Numbered from the stretch's first letter, positions 1-16,123 are shown. The stretch: DNA of 64,000 nucleotides from Ceratopteris richardii (GCA_020310875.1 CM035414.1:199333260-199397259); one strand, 5' to 3'. Notes: generated by a model not told the origin, from the sequence alone. Numbers and translations are program-made.

Positions 1-162
1 CCATCCGGAGCCCCCCCCCACCTAACTACCCGCCCCCCTCCGCCTAGCTCCGCCCCACCCCCTCCGCTTAGCTCCGCCCCCGCCCTCCTCTCCTTCCGCC
101 ATCCGCAGCCCCCCCCTCACCTAACTACCCGCCCCCCTCCGCCTAGCTCCGCCCCACCCCCT
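1..162. repeat. 97-bp GC-rich satellite, about 1.7 units
   Basis: The units match the array at 8173-9082. Anchored on the word TACCCGCC, they start at 27 and 126. Each unit holds two copies of a roughly 24-bp subrepeat of the form TCCGCYTAGCTCCGCCCC, and a run of eight or more C. Confidence 0.9.
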
Positions 163-617
163 CACACCCACACATACAGACACACAATCACATACACCCA
201 TGCACACACACACACTTGCACATACATACCCATCCCCACACACATACATCAGTACATATACACACACCCACACACTGGCACATTCTTACTCACATACACA
301 CTCCCACCTCCGCACATGCACACACCCCCACACCCTCACACATGCAATACACACACACCCACACACACACACACCACCACGCACACACACTTCCGCACGC
401 ACACACACACACACTCCCACATATACACACCCACCTACACGCATACACACACACCCACAACTACACACATGTGTACCCACACACATACACATTTATGCCC
501 CACACACCCACACACATACACATTTATGCCCCACACACCCACATACACATTTATGCCCCACACATAACCACCCACACACATTCTCACTCCCACTGGCACA
601 CACACACACCCACAATA
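163..617. repeat. CA-rich low-complexity tract in the 5' LTR
   Basis: Dominated by CACACA and CACATA words with short inserts. A CACATTTATGCCCCACACA word occurs three times near 488-565. The same tract recurs at 9083-9533 with only small indels. The His/Thr-rich open frames here are artefacts of the repeat. Confidence 0.92.
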
Positions 618-1066
618 TTACACATCTCCCTACTGGGGCCTCTTCCTTCAGCAAAGCTATGAAAACGGGCTCAGAAGTATACCATAATCTAAAGAGTGTA
701 ATGAAGAAGCATATGGATGAGGTTTTTAACAAGAAGTAACCAATTGTGTCGATCGAAGACCCCTTTTGACAAGGATGATTGGAAACATTGTAGCAAGCTC
801 ACGGAATAGATTGGCAAACAAGTTCAAATGTTGGAGATGATTTATTAGTCACCAATCCTACGAAGGTATGGGATAAAAGTGTGCAGGGTAAAAAGTGGAA
901 GCAGGGAAAAGCTTTTTGCTACCAACTATTCACGGCGACTACCTATTTTGTGGATCTAATTCAAATCAAGTGGAATATTTGACCTACCCCCCAATCTTGG
1001 GCAATTAACCGACGCGTGATCAGTGGACGTGAAGATTCGGCAAGGCTCTCTTGGCCTATTGGGGCC

Positions 1067-1073
1067 TATAAAA
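1067..1073 (+). promoter_or_regulatory. TATA box of the 5' LTR
   Basis: TATAAAA in a GC-rich lead (GGGGCC just before), about 600 bp from the LTR end. It is conserved exactly in the 3' LTR at 9983-9989. Both the position and the match to the family's usual U3/R layout fit the element's promoter. Confidence 0.6.
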
Positions 1074-1678
1074 TCAAGGGATTTGTGCTCATTTGGGTAC
1101 ACTGGAGTACATGTACAAGGTACAATTTTAGAGACACGGTGGTTCATGCGTACGTGCAGAAGCCCTCTCTTGCACTTGGTGGTTTCAAGCCTATTGTGGG
1201 AGCTACTCTGTAGTGTGGATGCAGAGGGTAGGCTTCTCAGTGGAGGGCTATGAGCACTATAGTGTAAGAGAGTAGCTTGGATTTATATTCTTTTCTGTGA
1301 GTCAGTGTGTTGATTAATCTCTATTCTCTTGAGAAATACTACCATTTGTATTGCTCTGAGTTAGCGGTCCCTTATGCTGATCTGTGGTATTGGAGTTAAT
1401 ACTTTTAGGGTGGCTTATCAACCCTAAGATTGTACTTTTGAGCATCTCTCTGCCCAACCTTGTAATCACTTGATTCGAATCAAGAAGTGTATGGTCTTCC
1501 TTGGTCATTGGTTGTCTATATTTTCTGAAGTATTTACCACTCTGTGCAATCTGTGTTATCTACCTGTTCACAGAAATGTTAAAGGGTATACTTCCCTAAA
1601 GAGAACCCCCCTTGAGTAGGTGACGTGCTGGAAGTGTTTATTTTCTAGAAAAGTGGATACCCCAGTACCTCCTCTATA

Positions 1679-1700
1679 GTTTGGCACGCACGGTGGGACC
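1679..1700 (+). other. Primer-binding site of the Ty3 element
   Basis: TTGGCACGCACGGTGGGACC lies two to four bases after the last base shared by both LTRs. It resembles the TTTGGCGCCCACCGTGGGG-type primer site of plant Tat-like elements, but is not identical. The tRNA was not determined. Confidence 0.55.
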
Positions 1701-1869
1701 TTTGCATTTCTGTGAGAGGTGTTTTTCCCTACTACAATTGCGAATAGGTACATGACCCATACACGAGCAGATAAGGAATCTCTTCGTGTTCGGAGGAGCC
1801 GTAACAAGTTAGCAATAACCACGGCTAGTGAGTCTACCTCCCCTCTGTCCTCCCTAAATTAATCTATTG

Positions 1870-4800
1870 ATTTGGGTGCGACACCATTGTCAAAAGAGGG
1901 GTATAGGAGAACTCTAGACTTCTCCTCAGATACGTCAGAAGAGACACTAGTCCAAATGGAGGATCTTTCTCATCTACTCTCGAGGATCAACATCAAATTT
2001 CCTACCTTCAAGGGACATGCTGATGAAGATGCTGATGATCATGTGAGGAGATTTATCTCTTTATGCCGTGGACGTGGTCTGCAGAATAGAGAAGATGCAA
2101 TGTTGGCACTTTTTCCATCCACATTGGAGGGTCTTGCAGATAAATGGTATAGTCAATATGCAGATGGCCATTTCACTACATGGGAGGCTCTGAAGGCGGC
2201 ATTCTCACAGACATTCCGACCAAGTGATTCCTCAGAAAGAGCTCTAGATCAGCTAGAGAATTTGAAGCTAAGATCACGTGAATCTTTTCATGAACTTCAC
2301 ACTAGAACAAAAGCACTTGTTGCACGTCTGCCACATGCTCCAGGTGACTTTTTGATTAAAAAATGGATAGAGAAGGCTCTGCCCAGGTCATCTCAGCAGA
2401 AGCTTCGGGAGTCTCTTAGATTGGATGCGACCCTCAATGATTTTGTTGCAGTGGCATCATGCATTGAAGAAGCAAGGCAACATTTTGAGGGGGATACACA
2501 ACAAAAGTATGCTGCAGATCTGGATCCTATTGAGCAACTAAGGAGGGAACTGGAAGCATTGAAGATGCAACAAAATCAACAAGAAGAGAGGGTCTTGCCA
2601 CCACTGCGTCGCACTGATGATGAAGTAGCTCAACTTCACCGAGAGTTAGGAGATTTGAAGACCACTCAGGATATAAGGAGACAAATTTGGTGTACAATCT
2701 GTAACCACAATGGACATTCCAATGCTAATTGCCCTATTAAGGTAAGCTGTCAATTTTGTGGAAAAGATGGTCATGAAGCCAGAGATTGCTACTACCTCAA
2801 GGGTACACAGCAGAGAGGTAACCCTCAAAATTTGGATTCATATTATGCTAGTACATCAAATACTTCGAATAGAGAAGAGAATCGGCCTGCAAGGCCTAGA
2901 TATAATAGACCTTTGATGTGCTATCGTTGTGGTGAGTACGGCCACATGCAAAATAGGTGCTCCCTCCCAGAAGATGCACCTCCTTGTCAACATTGTCCAG
3001 AGGCCAAGGATCATTATACCAAAGATTGCCCAAGAGGTCGTCCTGCTCCAATTCATATGATTGCAGTCTCTCCACATGAAGAAGGAAAAACCACTCAGAC
3101 TTATGCTGTTTCATCCTCTGCAATGCCCATGATGACTAGAGCTAGGCAAGCAGCTGCAACCCAGAGAGATGAACAACAAGGATTTCAGGATAAAGAGGAA
3201 GAAAAGGAGTCTGGATGGAAGGACCAAGCACAAATTGAAGGAGCTTATAATAAGATGACTACTTCTCTAAAGGGCCAACCAAAAAGTCTGCAAGAAAACA
3301 CTCAGGAGGTAAACATTGAACAGATCTTGAAAGGTATTCATCACAAGGTTAGTCTATATGAACTTATAAGGATGGATTCAAAAATAAGAAGTGACTTACT
3401 GAAGATTATACACTCTGCTCACTTGGTCCAATCACCTAGTATAGATGGTTTCATGGTTGATTTTCCCCCTGCACCCTTAGCAGACTACCAAAGTTCAAGA
3501 TTATCAGTTTGTATAAAGGATGAAGCTCTTACAGGTGTGATCATAGATGGAGGCTCTGGTATCAATTTGATACCAGATTTTACCATGAAGAAGCTAAATT
3601 TGAACCCCACCAAAATGGCACCATTTACGGTTACACTAGTAGATCAACATCGGATTGCGCCTCTTGGCATTATTGAAAAGGTACGGATGATAGTACAGGA
3701 TTGCCACTTTGTGTTGGATTTTGTTGTTATTGCACTTCCACAGGAGACTTCCTATCCTTTGCTCCTGGGGAGACCTTGGCTGAGACAAGCAAAATCTTTG
3801 CAAGATTGGGGAAAAAATAAACTATGGATTTCAACAAATACCAATAGCCAACTGCAACTACATTTGGAGGAAGGATTCGACTCAGGAAAAACTACTGGAT
3901 ATACTGTGGATACTCAGGGAATGCCCTCTCTACCCCAAGAAGATGATACGTTGTTAAATTGGATGATGGGAAGCGCAGAGTGTTGCACAGTGGAGATCAA
4001 TGAAATTGAGGAAGAAGTTGCAGATAAGGAAATTACAGAAAAGGGCAATGAAGACCACAAGGTGTTGGAGAATGAGCAACTGAAGGAAAATACAATCTTT
4101 GAAGAGGCTACCAATATAAAAGTATCAGAGAGGGAAGATTATGAACCTAAGAGCAGAGAAGATCTCCCTTTTGCAAATATACCTCAAGGTTGGATGAAAG
4201 AATGTGTTGCAGAATATAAATTACAATCCACTCCTGCATATAGTGGAGATGATTTCTCAAGCAAGACCAGTCCTGAAACATTGGTCCAAGAAGTAAATTT
4301 AGGGTGAAGAGAACCCTCAAATGGTCCAATTGGCATCCTGGTTGTGGCATTATCCTCCTTTGCTACAGAAGGTAACTTCTTTGCTTTTTACTTACAAAAG
4401 TGTCTTCGCATGGTCCTACAAAGATTTAACAGGAATACCAGAAGAACTTGGGTTACATCGGATACCCTTAGTTGAGAGAGCCGCGCCAGTAAGAAGTAGG
4501 CCATATCGACTCAATCCGAAGTATGCAGAGGCGGTAAAGGCGGAGATTACAAAACTAGAGGAAGCAGGTATAATTGTGCCAGTAGAACATTCCAGGTGGC
4601 TCTCCTCTATGGTTATTGTGCCCAAGAAAAATAGCGGAAAAATAAGAGTATGTGTTGATTTTTGTGCTTTGAATAAAGTGACTATTCAAGATGGATTTCC
4701 TCAACCCTTCACAGAGCAAGTGCTTGAGGAAGTAGCTGGTCACACTTTGTATAGTTTCTTGGATGGGTTTAGTGGCTACAATGAGATAGTAATTCATCCT

Positions 4801-7062
4801 GATGATAGGGACAAAACAGCCTTTGTCACTCCCTGGGGCACTTATGTCTATACTCGAATGGCTTTTGGTTTGAAGAATGCACCAGCTTCATTTAATAGAA
4901 CGATGTATCTGATATTGGGCAAATGGTTAACAACCTTTCTACGCATTTTCATGGATGACTTTTCAGTATTTTCAGGTACAGATAGAAGGGCAGCAGTTCA
5001 AGATTTCCATGACCATTTGGAAAATCTAAAAGAAATTTTTGAGCAATGTCTCAAAACAGGTTTGAAATTGAATCCTGATAAATGTCACTTTTTGGTCACT
5101 AAGGGCACTCTTCTTAGTCACATAGTATCTACGGAAGGTATAACTGTTGACCCTGCAAAGGTTACAGCTATTCTTTCCATGCCAATTCCACAAAGCCCAA
5201 AGGAAGTGCAAAGTTTCTTGGGCCATGCAGGGTATCACAGAAGATTCATTAGGATGTATTCGGAAATTGCTAAGCCCTTGTCAAGGCTTACCAGCAAAAA
5301 GATCCCTTTCTCATGGAGTGCTGAAGCCGACAAAGCATTTTGTGAACTAAAGTTGAGGCTATGTACTGCTCCACTTTTAAGTGTTCCTAATTGGTCATTA
5401 GAATTTCATGTGCATACAGATGCTAGTCTTCATGCTGTTGGTGCAGTTCTAGCTCAACCATCATCTCACAAAGTGGATAGACCTATCTCTTATGCAAGCA
5501 GACTACTCAACCAAGCTGAAAGAAATTAGAGTACAACGGAAAGAGAAGGTTTGGCTATCGTATTTGCTCTTCAGAAGTTCCGACATTATCTCCTTGGTGT
5601 ACATTTCATTGTTATTTCCGATCATCAGCCCTTGAAGTATTTGATAAACAAGCCTAGAGTAGCTGGAAGGATTTGGAGATGGTTACTCCTATTTCAAGAA
5701 TTTAATTTTGATATTCATATTAAGCCAGGAAAAGAGCATTACATGGCAGATCAAGTGTCCAGGACCGCAATGAGCGAAAAGGCAACAGGTATTAATGATG
5801 AACTGGTGGATAGCAATCTTTTCCTAGTAGCAATTCGGACAGGTTGGTATGATGAAATTCTCCATGTTCTGACTACTGGAAAGATCCCAGAACACTTGAC
5901 ACCTGTAGAAAAGAGAAGATTGCTCCTGAAAACCAAAGCATATTCTCTTATAAATGGAAATTTATATAAATACTGTCAAGATGATATATTGAGAAGGTGT
6001 GTCTATCCAGAGGAGGTAAATTTTCTGCTAGAGGTTGCACACAATGAAGGACATCTAAAGGGGGAAGAATTGGCTCATAGAATCATCCACAAAGGTTTAT
6101 GGTGGCCTCATATTTTCAAAGATGCAATCAAGTTCGTCAAAGAATGCCACATCTGCCAGAGGTGTGCTCCCGCGCCAACCAGATTGAATTTCCAACCATT
6201 GGTCATATCTACAGGATGGCTCCCATTTGAACGATGGGGTCTTGATTTCTTAGGGCCAATTAGCCCAACTGGGCAACCAGGAGGTAAAAAGTATATTTTG
6301 ATGGCCACATGCTATGCCACTAAATGGATAGAGGCTAAAGCTACTGTGGACTGCACGGCTTTAACAGTAGCTAAATTTATGTATAAACGTATTTTCTCAA
6401 GATTTGGTTGCCCACTGGAAATTACTAGTGACAGGGGCACACATTTTGTAAATCAATTGCTCCAATTTATATTTGACAGGTACAAAATCTTCCATAAAAA
6501 ATCTTGTGCCTATTACCCAAGGGCAAATGGCCAAGCAGAGAGTTCCAATAAGATTTTGATCGGACTACTTCGCAAATTATCTTTTGATCATCAAAGCTCT
6601 TGGCCACTAGCACTAATTGGTGCAATTTGGGCTTTCAGAACCACGAAGAGGGGAACCACAGGCGAGACTCCATTTCTGTTAGTATATGGGAAAGAGGCAT
6701 TGGCACCATTTGAGTTTATTATCAGAAAGGAAATAGGAATCAAAACCATTGGCATTCAACCCCCCATTCAGAGATTGGTGGCATTAGAAGAGTACAGAGA
6801 AGGGGCAATGCAGAAACTTCTGCTGACACAAGAAGAACGCAAGAGATTGCATGACAGGTATCTGAGATCCAATGAAGTTCAGGAAGGGTCCATGGTTTTA
6901 GTGCATCAAGTCCCGGCAATTTCAACTAAATTGGCCCCCAAATAGACAGGACCATATAAGGTTATCAAGGTATTGCCACATGGTGCAGTGCATCTGGAAG
7001 ATCTGCAAGGTAAAAGGATGCCCCTTGTCAACATCTCCAGGGTGAAGAGTTATTTGAATTGA
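1870..7062 (+). pseudogene. Ty3 gag-pol region (fossil)
   Basis: Approximate parts: gag 1870-3450, with a capsid-like helical region followed by four zinc-knuckle motifs (CX2CX4HX4C three times, then CX2CX5HX4C) at about 2690-3035; aspartic protease about 3530-3800 with the DGGSGINL motif; reverse transcriptase about 4480-5130 with FMDD; RNase H about 5400-5760; integrase about 5990-7060, with an HHCC zinc site near 6030-6170, the D,D,E core, and an ending of the VNISRVKSYLN type. About two breaks interrupt pol. Four knuckles is more than most plant gag proteins have. Confidence 0.9.
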
Positions 7063-7144
7063 TGCAAGCAGATGAAATTCACTCCCTGTACATACCATAG
7101 TTCTTTCATTTCATTTTGAAAGGAATAAGCAAATAAAGGAGTTA

Positions 7145-7163
7145 TTGCACCGGGACGGTGCAA
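7145..7163. other. 8-bp-arm inverted repeat near the 3' LTR
   Basis: TTGCACCG, a GGA loop, then CGGTGCAA form a perfect hairpin about 80 bp after the end of the integrase region. Candidate TG starts for the 3' LTR follow at about 7169. It may mark the end of the internal region; its role is unknown. Confidence 0.5.
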
Positions 7164-7314
7164 AAGCTTGATGCGGAGGTCTGTAGAGATTGGAAACTCT
7201 CACATGCCTCGGGATGAAGCTTCAGGAAGTGTTCAAGTGCTCCTTTCCATTACATGGACATATCTAAGTTTTGAGCAGTCGTTGCTTTCATCTTTTCTTT
7301 TGTTTTGATACCTA

Positions 7315-9082
<1,768 letters not shown>

Positions 9083-9533
9083 CACCCACACATACAGACA
9101 CACAATCACATACACCCATGCACACACACACACTTGCACATACATACCCATCCCCACACACATACATCAGTACATATACACACACCCACACACTGGCACA
9201 TTCTTACTCACATACACACTCCCACCTCCGCACATGCACACACCCCCACACCCTCACACATGCAATACACACACACCCACACACACACACACCACCACGC
9301 ACACACACTTCCGCACGCACACACACACACACTCCCACACATACACACCCACCTACACGCATACACACACACCCACAACTACACACATGTGTACCCACAC
9401 ACATACACATTTATGCCCCACACACCCACACACATACACATTTATGCCCCACACACCCACATACACATTTATGCCCCACACATAACCACCCACACACATT
9501 CTCACTCCCACTGGCACACACACACCCACAATA
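9083..9533. repeat. CA-rich low-complexity tract in the 3' LTR
   Basis: Near-identical to 163-617, differing by a few substitutions and a 4-bp CA indel. It confirms that the tract is part of the terminal repeat. Confidence 0.92.
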
Positions 9534-9982
9534 TTACACATCTCCCTACTGGGGCCTCTTCCTTCAGCAAAGCTATGAAAACGGGCTCAGAAGTATACCA
9601 TAATCTAAAGAGTGTAATGAAGAAGCTTATGGACGAGGTTTTTAACAAGAAGTAACCAATTGTGTCGATCGAAGACCCCTTTTGACAAGGATGATTGGAA
9701 ACATTGTAGCAAGCTCACGGAATAGATTGGCAAACAAGTTCAAATGTTGGAGATGATTTATTAGTCACCAATCCTACGAAGGTATGGGATAAAAGTGTGC
9801 AGGGTAAAAAGTGGAAGCAGGGAAAAGCTTTTTGCCACCAACTATTCACGGCGACTACCTATTTTAAGGATCTAATTCAAATCAAGTGGAATATTTGACC
9901 TACCCCCCAATCTTGGGCAATTAACCGACGCGTGATCAGTGGACGTGAAGATTCGGCAAGGCTCTCTTGACCTATTGGGGCC

Positions 9983-9989
9983 TATAAAA
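9983..9989 (+). promoter_or_regulatory. TATA box of the 3' LTR
   Basis: TATAAAA, the exact counterpart of 1067-1073. If active it would start transcripts running into the CA minisatellite downstream. Confidence 0.55.
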
Positions 9990-10591
9990 TCAAGGGATTT
10001 GTGCTCATTTGGGTACACTGGAGTACATGTACAAGGTACAATTTTAGAGACACGGTGGTTCGTGCGTACGTGCAGAAGCCCTCTCTTGCACTTGGTGGTT
10101 TCAAGCCTATTGTGGGAGCTACTCTGTAGTGTGGATGCAGAGGGTAGGCTTCTCAGTGGAGGGCTATGAGCACTATAGTGTAAGAGAGTAGCTTGGATTT
10201 ATATTCTTTTCTGTGAGTCAATGTGTTGATTAATCTCTATTCTCTTGAGAAATACTACCATTTGTATTGCTCTGAGTTAGCGGTCCCTTATGCTGATCTG
10301 TGGTATTGGACTTAATACTTTCAGGGTGGCTTATCAACCCTAAGCTTGTACTTTTGAGCATCTCTCTGCCCAACCTTGTAATCACCTGATTCGAATCAAG
10401 AAGTGTATGGTCTTCCTTGGTCATTGGTTGTCTTTATTTTCTGAAGTATTTACCACTCTGTGCAATCCGTGTTATCTACCTGTTCACAAAAATGTTAAAG
10501 GGTATACTTCCCTAAAGAGAACCCCCCTTGAGTAGGTGACGTACTGGAAGTGTTTATTTTCTAGAAAAGTGGATACCCCAGTACTCCTCTA

Positions 10592-12380
10592 CACATACAC
10601 AATGCATAATGCATACACATACACACATGCACACATAATGCATACACATGCACACACATATACACATGCACACACATATACATGCAAACACACATACATA
10701 TGTACACACACATATACACGCATAGACACACACACACATAATGCATTCACATGCACACACATATACACATGCACACACATATACATGCACACACACATAC
10801 ACATGCATAATGCATACACATACACACATGCACACATAATGCACACACATGCACACACATATACACATGCACACACATATACATGCACACACACATACAC
10901 ATGCACACACACATACATATGTACACACACATATACACGCATAGACACACACACATACGCATAGACACACACACACATACACACAAATACACACACATAG
11001 ACACACATACACAATGCATAATGCATACACATGCACACAAAATGCATACACATGCACACACATATACACATGCACACACGTATACATGCACACACACATA
11101 CATATGTACACACACATATACACGCATAGACACACACACACATACGCATAGACACACACACACATAATGCATACACATGCACACACATATACACATGCAC
11201 ACACATATACATGCACACACACATACACATGCATAATGCATACACATACACACATGCACACATAATGCATACACATGCACACACATATACACATGCACAC
11301 ACATATACATGCACACACACATACACATGCACACACACATACATATGTACACACACATATACACGCATAGACACACACACACATACGCATAGACACACAC
11401 ACATACACACAAATACACACACATAGACACACATACACAATGCATAATGCATACACATACACACATGCACACATAATGCATACACATGCACACACATATA
11501 CATGCACACACACATACATATGTACACACACATATACACGCATAGACACACACACATACGCATAGACACACACACACATAATGCATACACATGCACACAC
11601 ATATACACATGCACACACATATACATGCACACACACATACACATGCATAATGCATACACATACACACATGCACACATAATGCATACACATGCACACACAT
11701 ATACACATGCACACACATATACATGCACACACACATACACATGCACACACACATACATATGTACACACACATATACACGCATAGACACACACACATACGC
11801 ATAGACACACACACACATACACACAAATACACACACATAGACACACATACACAATGCATAATGCATACACATACACACATGCACACATAATGCATACACA
11901 TGCACACACATATACACATGCACACACATATACATGCACACACACATACATATGTACACACACATATACACGCATAGACACACACACACATACACATAGA
12001 CACACACACACATAATGCATACACATGCACACACATATACACATGCACACACATATACATGCACACACACATACACATGCATAATGCATACACATACACA
12101 CATGCACACATAATGCATACACATGCACACACATATACACATGCACACACATATACATGCACACACACATACACATGCACACACACATACATATGTACAC
12201 ACACATATACACGCATAGACACACACACATACGCATAGACACACACACATACACACAAATACACACACATAGACACACATACACAATGCATAATGCATAC
12301 ACATACACACATGCACACATAATGCATACACATGCACACACATATACACATGCACACACATATACATGCACACACATAAT
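10592..12380. repeat. CA-rich minisatellite with 412-432 bp higher-order units
   Basis: The word AATGCATAAT after CACATACAC occurs at 10601, 11013, 11439, 11853 and 12285, giving higher-order periods of 412, 426, 414 and 432 bp. Each unit combines CACATGCA, CATATACA, CATACATATGTACAC and GCATAGACACA words in a fixed order. Very long Cys/Val/Met and His/Thr frames span it on both strands; they are artefacts of a two-base-biased sequence. Confidence 0.93.
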
Positions 12381-14530
12381 GATGCATTCACACACATACA
12401 CATGCATACACACATAGACACACGTATACACTTACACATCCAAACATACACACTCATAGACACACATTCATACACACACACATCCAAACATACACACTCA
12501 TAGACACACACACATACACATAGACGCGCACACACATACACACACATAGACGCGCACACACATACACACACATATACACACACAGACACATACACACATA
12601 ATGATGCATCCACACACATAAACATGCATACACACATAGACACACATATACACACACACACATATGCATACACACACACACATAGAGAGACATACACACA
12701 CATACACATACATACATAAACACATACACACACATAGACACATACACACATAAACACATACACACTCATAGGTACACACACATACACATAGACACACACA
12801 CATACAGTATATACACACACATGCACACATAGACACATACACACATACACATGCATACACACACATACACATGCATACACACACATACACATGCATACAC
12901 ACATACAGACACATATACACACACATACACACACATAGAGAGACATACACACATAAACACATACATGCATACATTTGCATACATAATCCATATGCATATG
13001 CATATAATGTACATACATACTTACATGCATACATAATGCACATGCATAGATACATACACACACATAGATACATACACACATAGACACATACACACACATG
13101 ATTACATACATACTCATAGATACACACACATACACATAGACACACACACATACACACACATACACACATAATGATGCATACACACACATACACATGCATA
13201 CACACATACAGACACATGTACACACACATTCACACATTCACACACATATACATACATGCATACATATTGCATATGCATATGCATACATACATACTTACAT
13301 GCATATGCATACACACACAAATGCATACATACATACTTACATGCATATGCATATGCATACATAATATGCATATGCATACATACATACTTATATGCATACA
13401 TAATGCACATGCTTACATACACTGTCATAATGTATACACACACACATACACACATAGACACATACACACATAATTATGCATACACACACATACATATGCG
13501 TACACACACATATGCATACATACATGCATACACATACACACACATAGATACATACATACACATAAATACATACACACTCATAGACACACACACATACACA
13601 TAGACTCACACACATACACACACACATAGACACATACACATAATGATGCATACACACATACACATGCATACATAGACACACATAATGATGCATACACACA
13701 CATACATATGCATACACACACATATGCATACATACATGCATACACATACACACATAGACACATACAGACACATAGATACATACATACACATAAACACATA
13801 CACACTCATAGACACACACACACATACACATAGACACACACACACATATACCTACACACATACACACATAATGATGCATACACACACATACACATGCATA
13901 CACACACATATGCATACATACATGCATACACATACACACATAGACACATACACACACATAGATACATACACACACATACACATGCATACACACATACAAA
14001 CACATATATACACACACATACACACATAGACACATACACACGTAATGATGCATACACACATACACATGCATACATAGACACACATAATGATGCATACACA
14101 CACATACATATGCATACACACACATATGCATACATACATGCATACACATACACACATAGACACATACACACACATAGATAAATACATATACATAAACACA
14201 TACACACTCATAGACACACACACATACACATAGACAACACACACATATACATACACACATACACACATAGACACATACACACATAATGATGCATACACAC
14301 ACATACACATGCATACACACATATATGCATACATACATGCATACACATACACACATAGACACATACACACACATAGATACATACATACACATAAACACAT
14401 ACACACTCATAGACACACACACATACACATAGACACACACACACACCTATACACACACACAAACACACATAGACACTTACACACATAATGATGCATACAC
14501 ACACATACACATGCATACACACACATACAC
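12381..14530. repeat. CA-rich minisatellite, irregular second half
   Basis: Same word stock as the preceding array but with different long-range order. Repeating modules begin with ATAATGATGCATACACACA and contain CACTCATAGACACACA. Around 12960-13410 there are clusters of the self-complementary words ATGCATATGCAT and TACATGCATAC. No gene is seen. Confidence 0.9.
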
Positions 14531-15261
14531 GTATATATATTGATTTCTAACCATTTTGTTTTATATGTTAGGTATTATGGATCCCAGTAGAGAGAGAAAG
14601 GCGAAACTCACTCTCATAAAAAGTCTTATGAGAGCAAGAGTTCTATCAGATACTCTAGGGGCCATAATGCGGGACTACGCAGAGATGTCCGATGAGGAGC
14701 TGGATTATACGATCCAGATGCTTACGCGATCAGACGAGGGCTCTTCTGCGGATCCACACGCAGGAAGAGAGCTATCTGCTCATAGGTATGTTTTTTTTCA
14801 TAAACTTTTTTAATGATATTATAGCACATATTTTTATTTATTTCTATCTATCTATTTTCAGGACACCTATACCACCTCCAGCACGTGATAGCAGAGCAGA
14901 GACATTGCCTATGAGGACATGCATAGGCACGTTAGGACTAGAGTGCGACATAGAGCCAGAGGGGAATATTGTATATATAGGAAATGGATTGGAGTTCAAG
15001 AGGAGAATGCGTGCACTATGCGACTCTTACCTGCGCTTTATCCACTTACGGTGGAAGTAAGTAAAAGTTTTACATATAAATTGAAATATATATCTTATGT
15101 TTTATTTATATTATGTTTTTTATTTTTGTAGTGAGCATGATGAGAGGGATAAAAAGTACGTGCTCAGTTCACTTGAGACGGAGTTTGGGACAGGGTGGTC
15201 TCTTAAATGGTGTTTAAAAGAGATGCGGACACTTATGGCGCATCGTCGTGACAATGCACGG

Positions 15262-16123
15262 TATGTATGTATATGAGAGAGAGAGAGAACACTAATCTCG
15301 ATATTAGGGTTTTGAAATCCCTAATTTAAAAACTCTAATTCAACCTTTTAGCCATATGTTTGAAGTATATGTACACCTCCGACGTCCTACTAGAGAGATG
15401 TCTCTCCTCCCAACCTTATGCCTCTATATATAGCTACTAGAATCAACGAGGATCATGATTCATAATATATGTAAAGATATATACATATCATGTCGATAGG
15501 ATACATAAATATAAAATGGAGTAGATATATTACGCATCACACATACATGCCTAAATGCACACATAAATATATATATACATACTAACATATTTACATGTAC
15601 ATATTTATACATACATGTACATGCCTACATGCACACATAAACATATATATACATGTATACATATTTACATGTACATATTTACATGTACATATTTACACAT
15701 AGACACATATACATATATACATGTACACAATTATAAACACTTGCATATATTACGTACATGAATACATGAATATTTTACATAAATGCATATGCATATATAC
15801 ACATATGCATATTTAACACATGTATACATATATCACACACATGCAAACACATACATATACATGAAATACATATATATGCATACTAATATATGTATACATA
15901 TAATACACATGAATACACACACATATGCATACATACATGATAAAAATTTACTCCTCAAAGATAAAGCTATATATAAAATAATTAGGCATACCCCCGAGCT
16001 TCATGTTCTAACTTACAAGAACATGATTTCATCTCTCTAGTAGGATTCATCCTTATTCAAGTTAATAAAAAAAACCTATTATCTGATATCCATTCAGAAG
16101 CTTCAAGTTACTATCTAATCTGC
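15262..16123. other. Gene-poor spacer, ACAT-rich
   Basis: Lies within the long intron of the + strand gene, downstream of the TNP2 stop. From about 15460 to 15950 it is rich in ATACATATATACATG words. A short GA run sits at 15277-15288. No conserved frame is seen. It probably contains the 3' untranslated region of TNP2. Confidence 0.6.

Larger units (their letters stand above)
1..1676 (+). repeat. 5' LTR of the Ty3 element (start not in window)
   Basis: This stretch ends just before the primer-binding site and matches the sequence at the 3' end of the element. It contains, in order, 97-bp satellite units, a CA-rich tract and about 1.06 kb of ordinary sequence with a TATA box. The LTR therefore carries tandem repeats itself. 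Its true start, and whether it also contains a CT tract, cannot be seen here. Confidence 0.82.

Noticed and set aside
200-739. A 179-residue protein ending in ordinary-looking sequence (SFSKAMKTGSEVYHNLKS), repeated at 9134-9655
   Set aside because: Both copies lie inside the LTRs and start in the CA tract. The frame differs between copies because of a CA indel, so coding is unlikely.
10592-12380. CRISPR-like direct repeats
   Set aside because: The units are long, low-complexity and without distinct unique spacers. The surroundings are clearly plant nuclear DNA.
10554-13237. Very long Cys/Val/Met-rich and His/Thr-rich open frames on both strands
   Set aside because: They are the unavoidable reading of CA/TG repeats without stop codons. 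Several frames are open at once and none has a domain or codon bias.
15783-16040. An 85-residue + strand frame starting with His/Tyr/Thr repeats
   Set aside because: It begins in ACAT-rich low-complexity sequence and has no domain. It lies in an intron downstream of TNP2.
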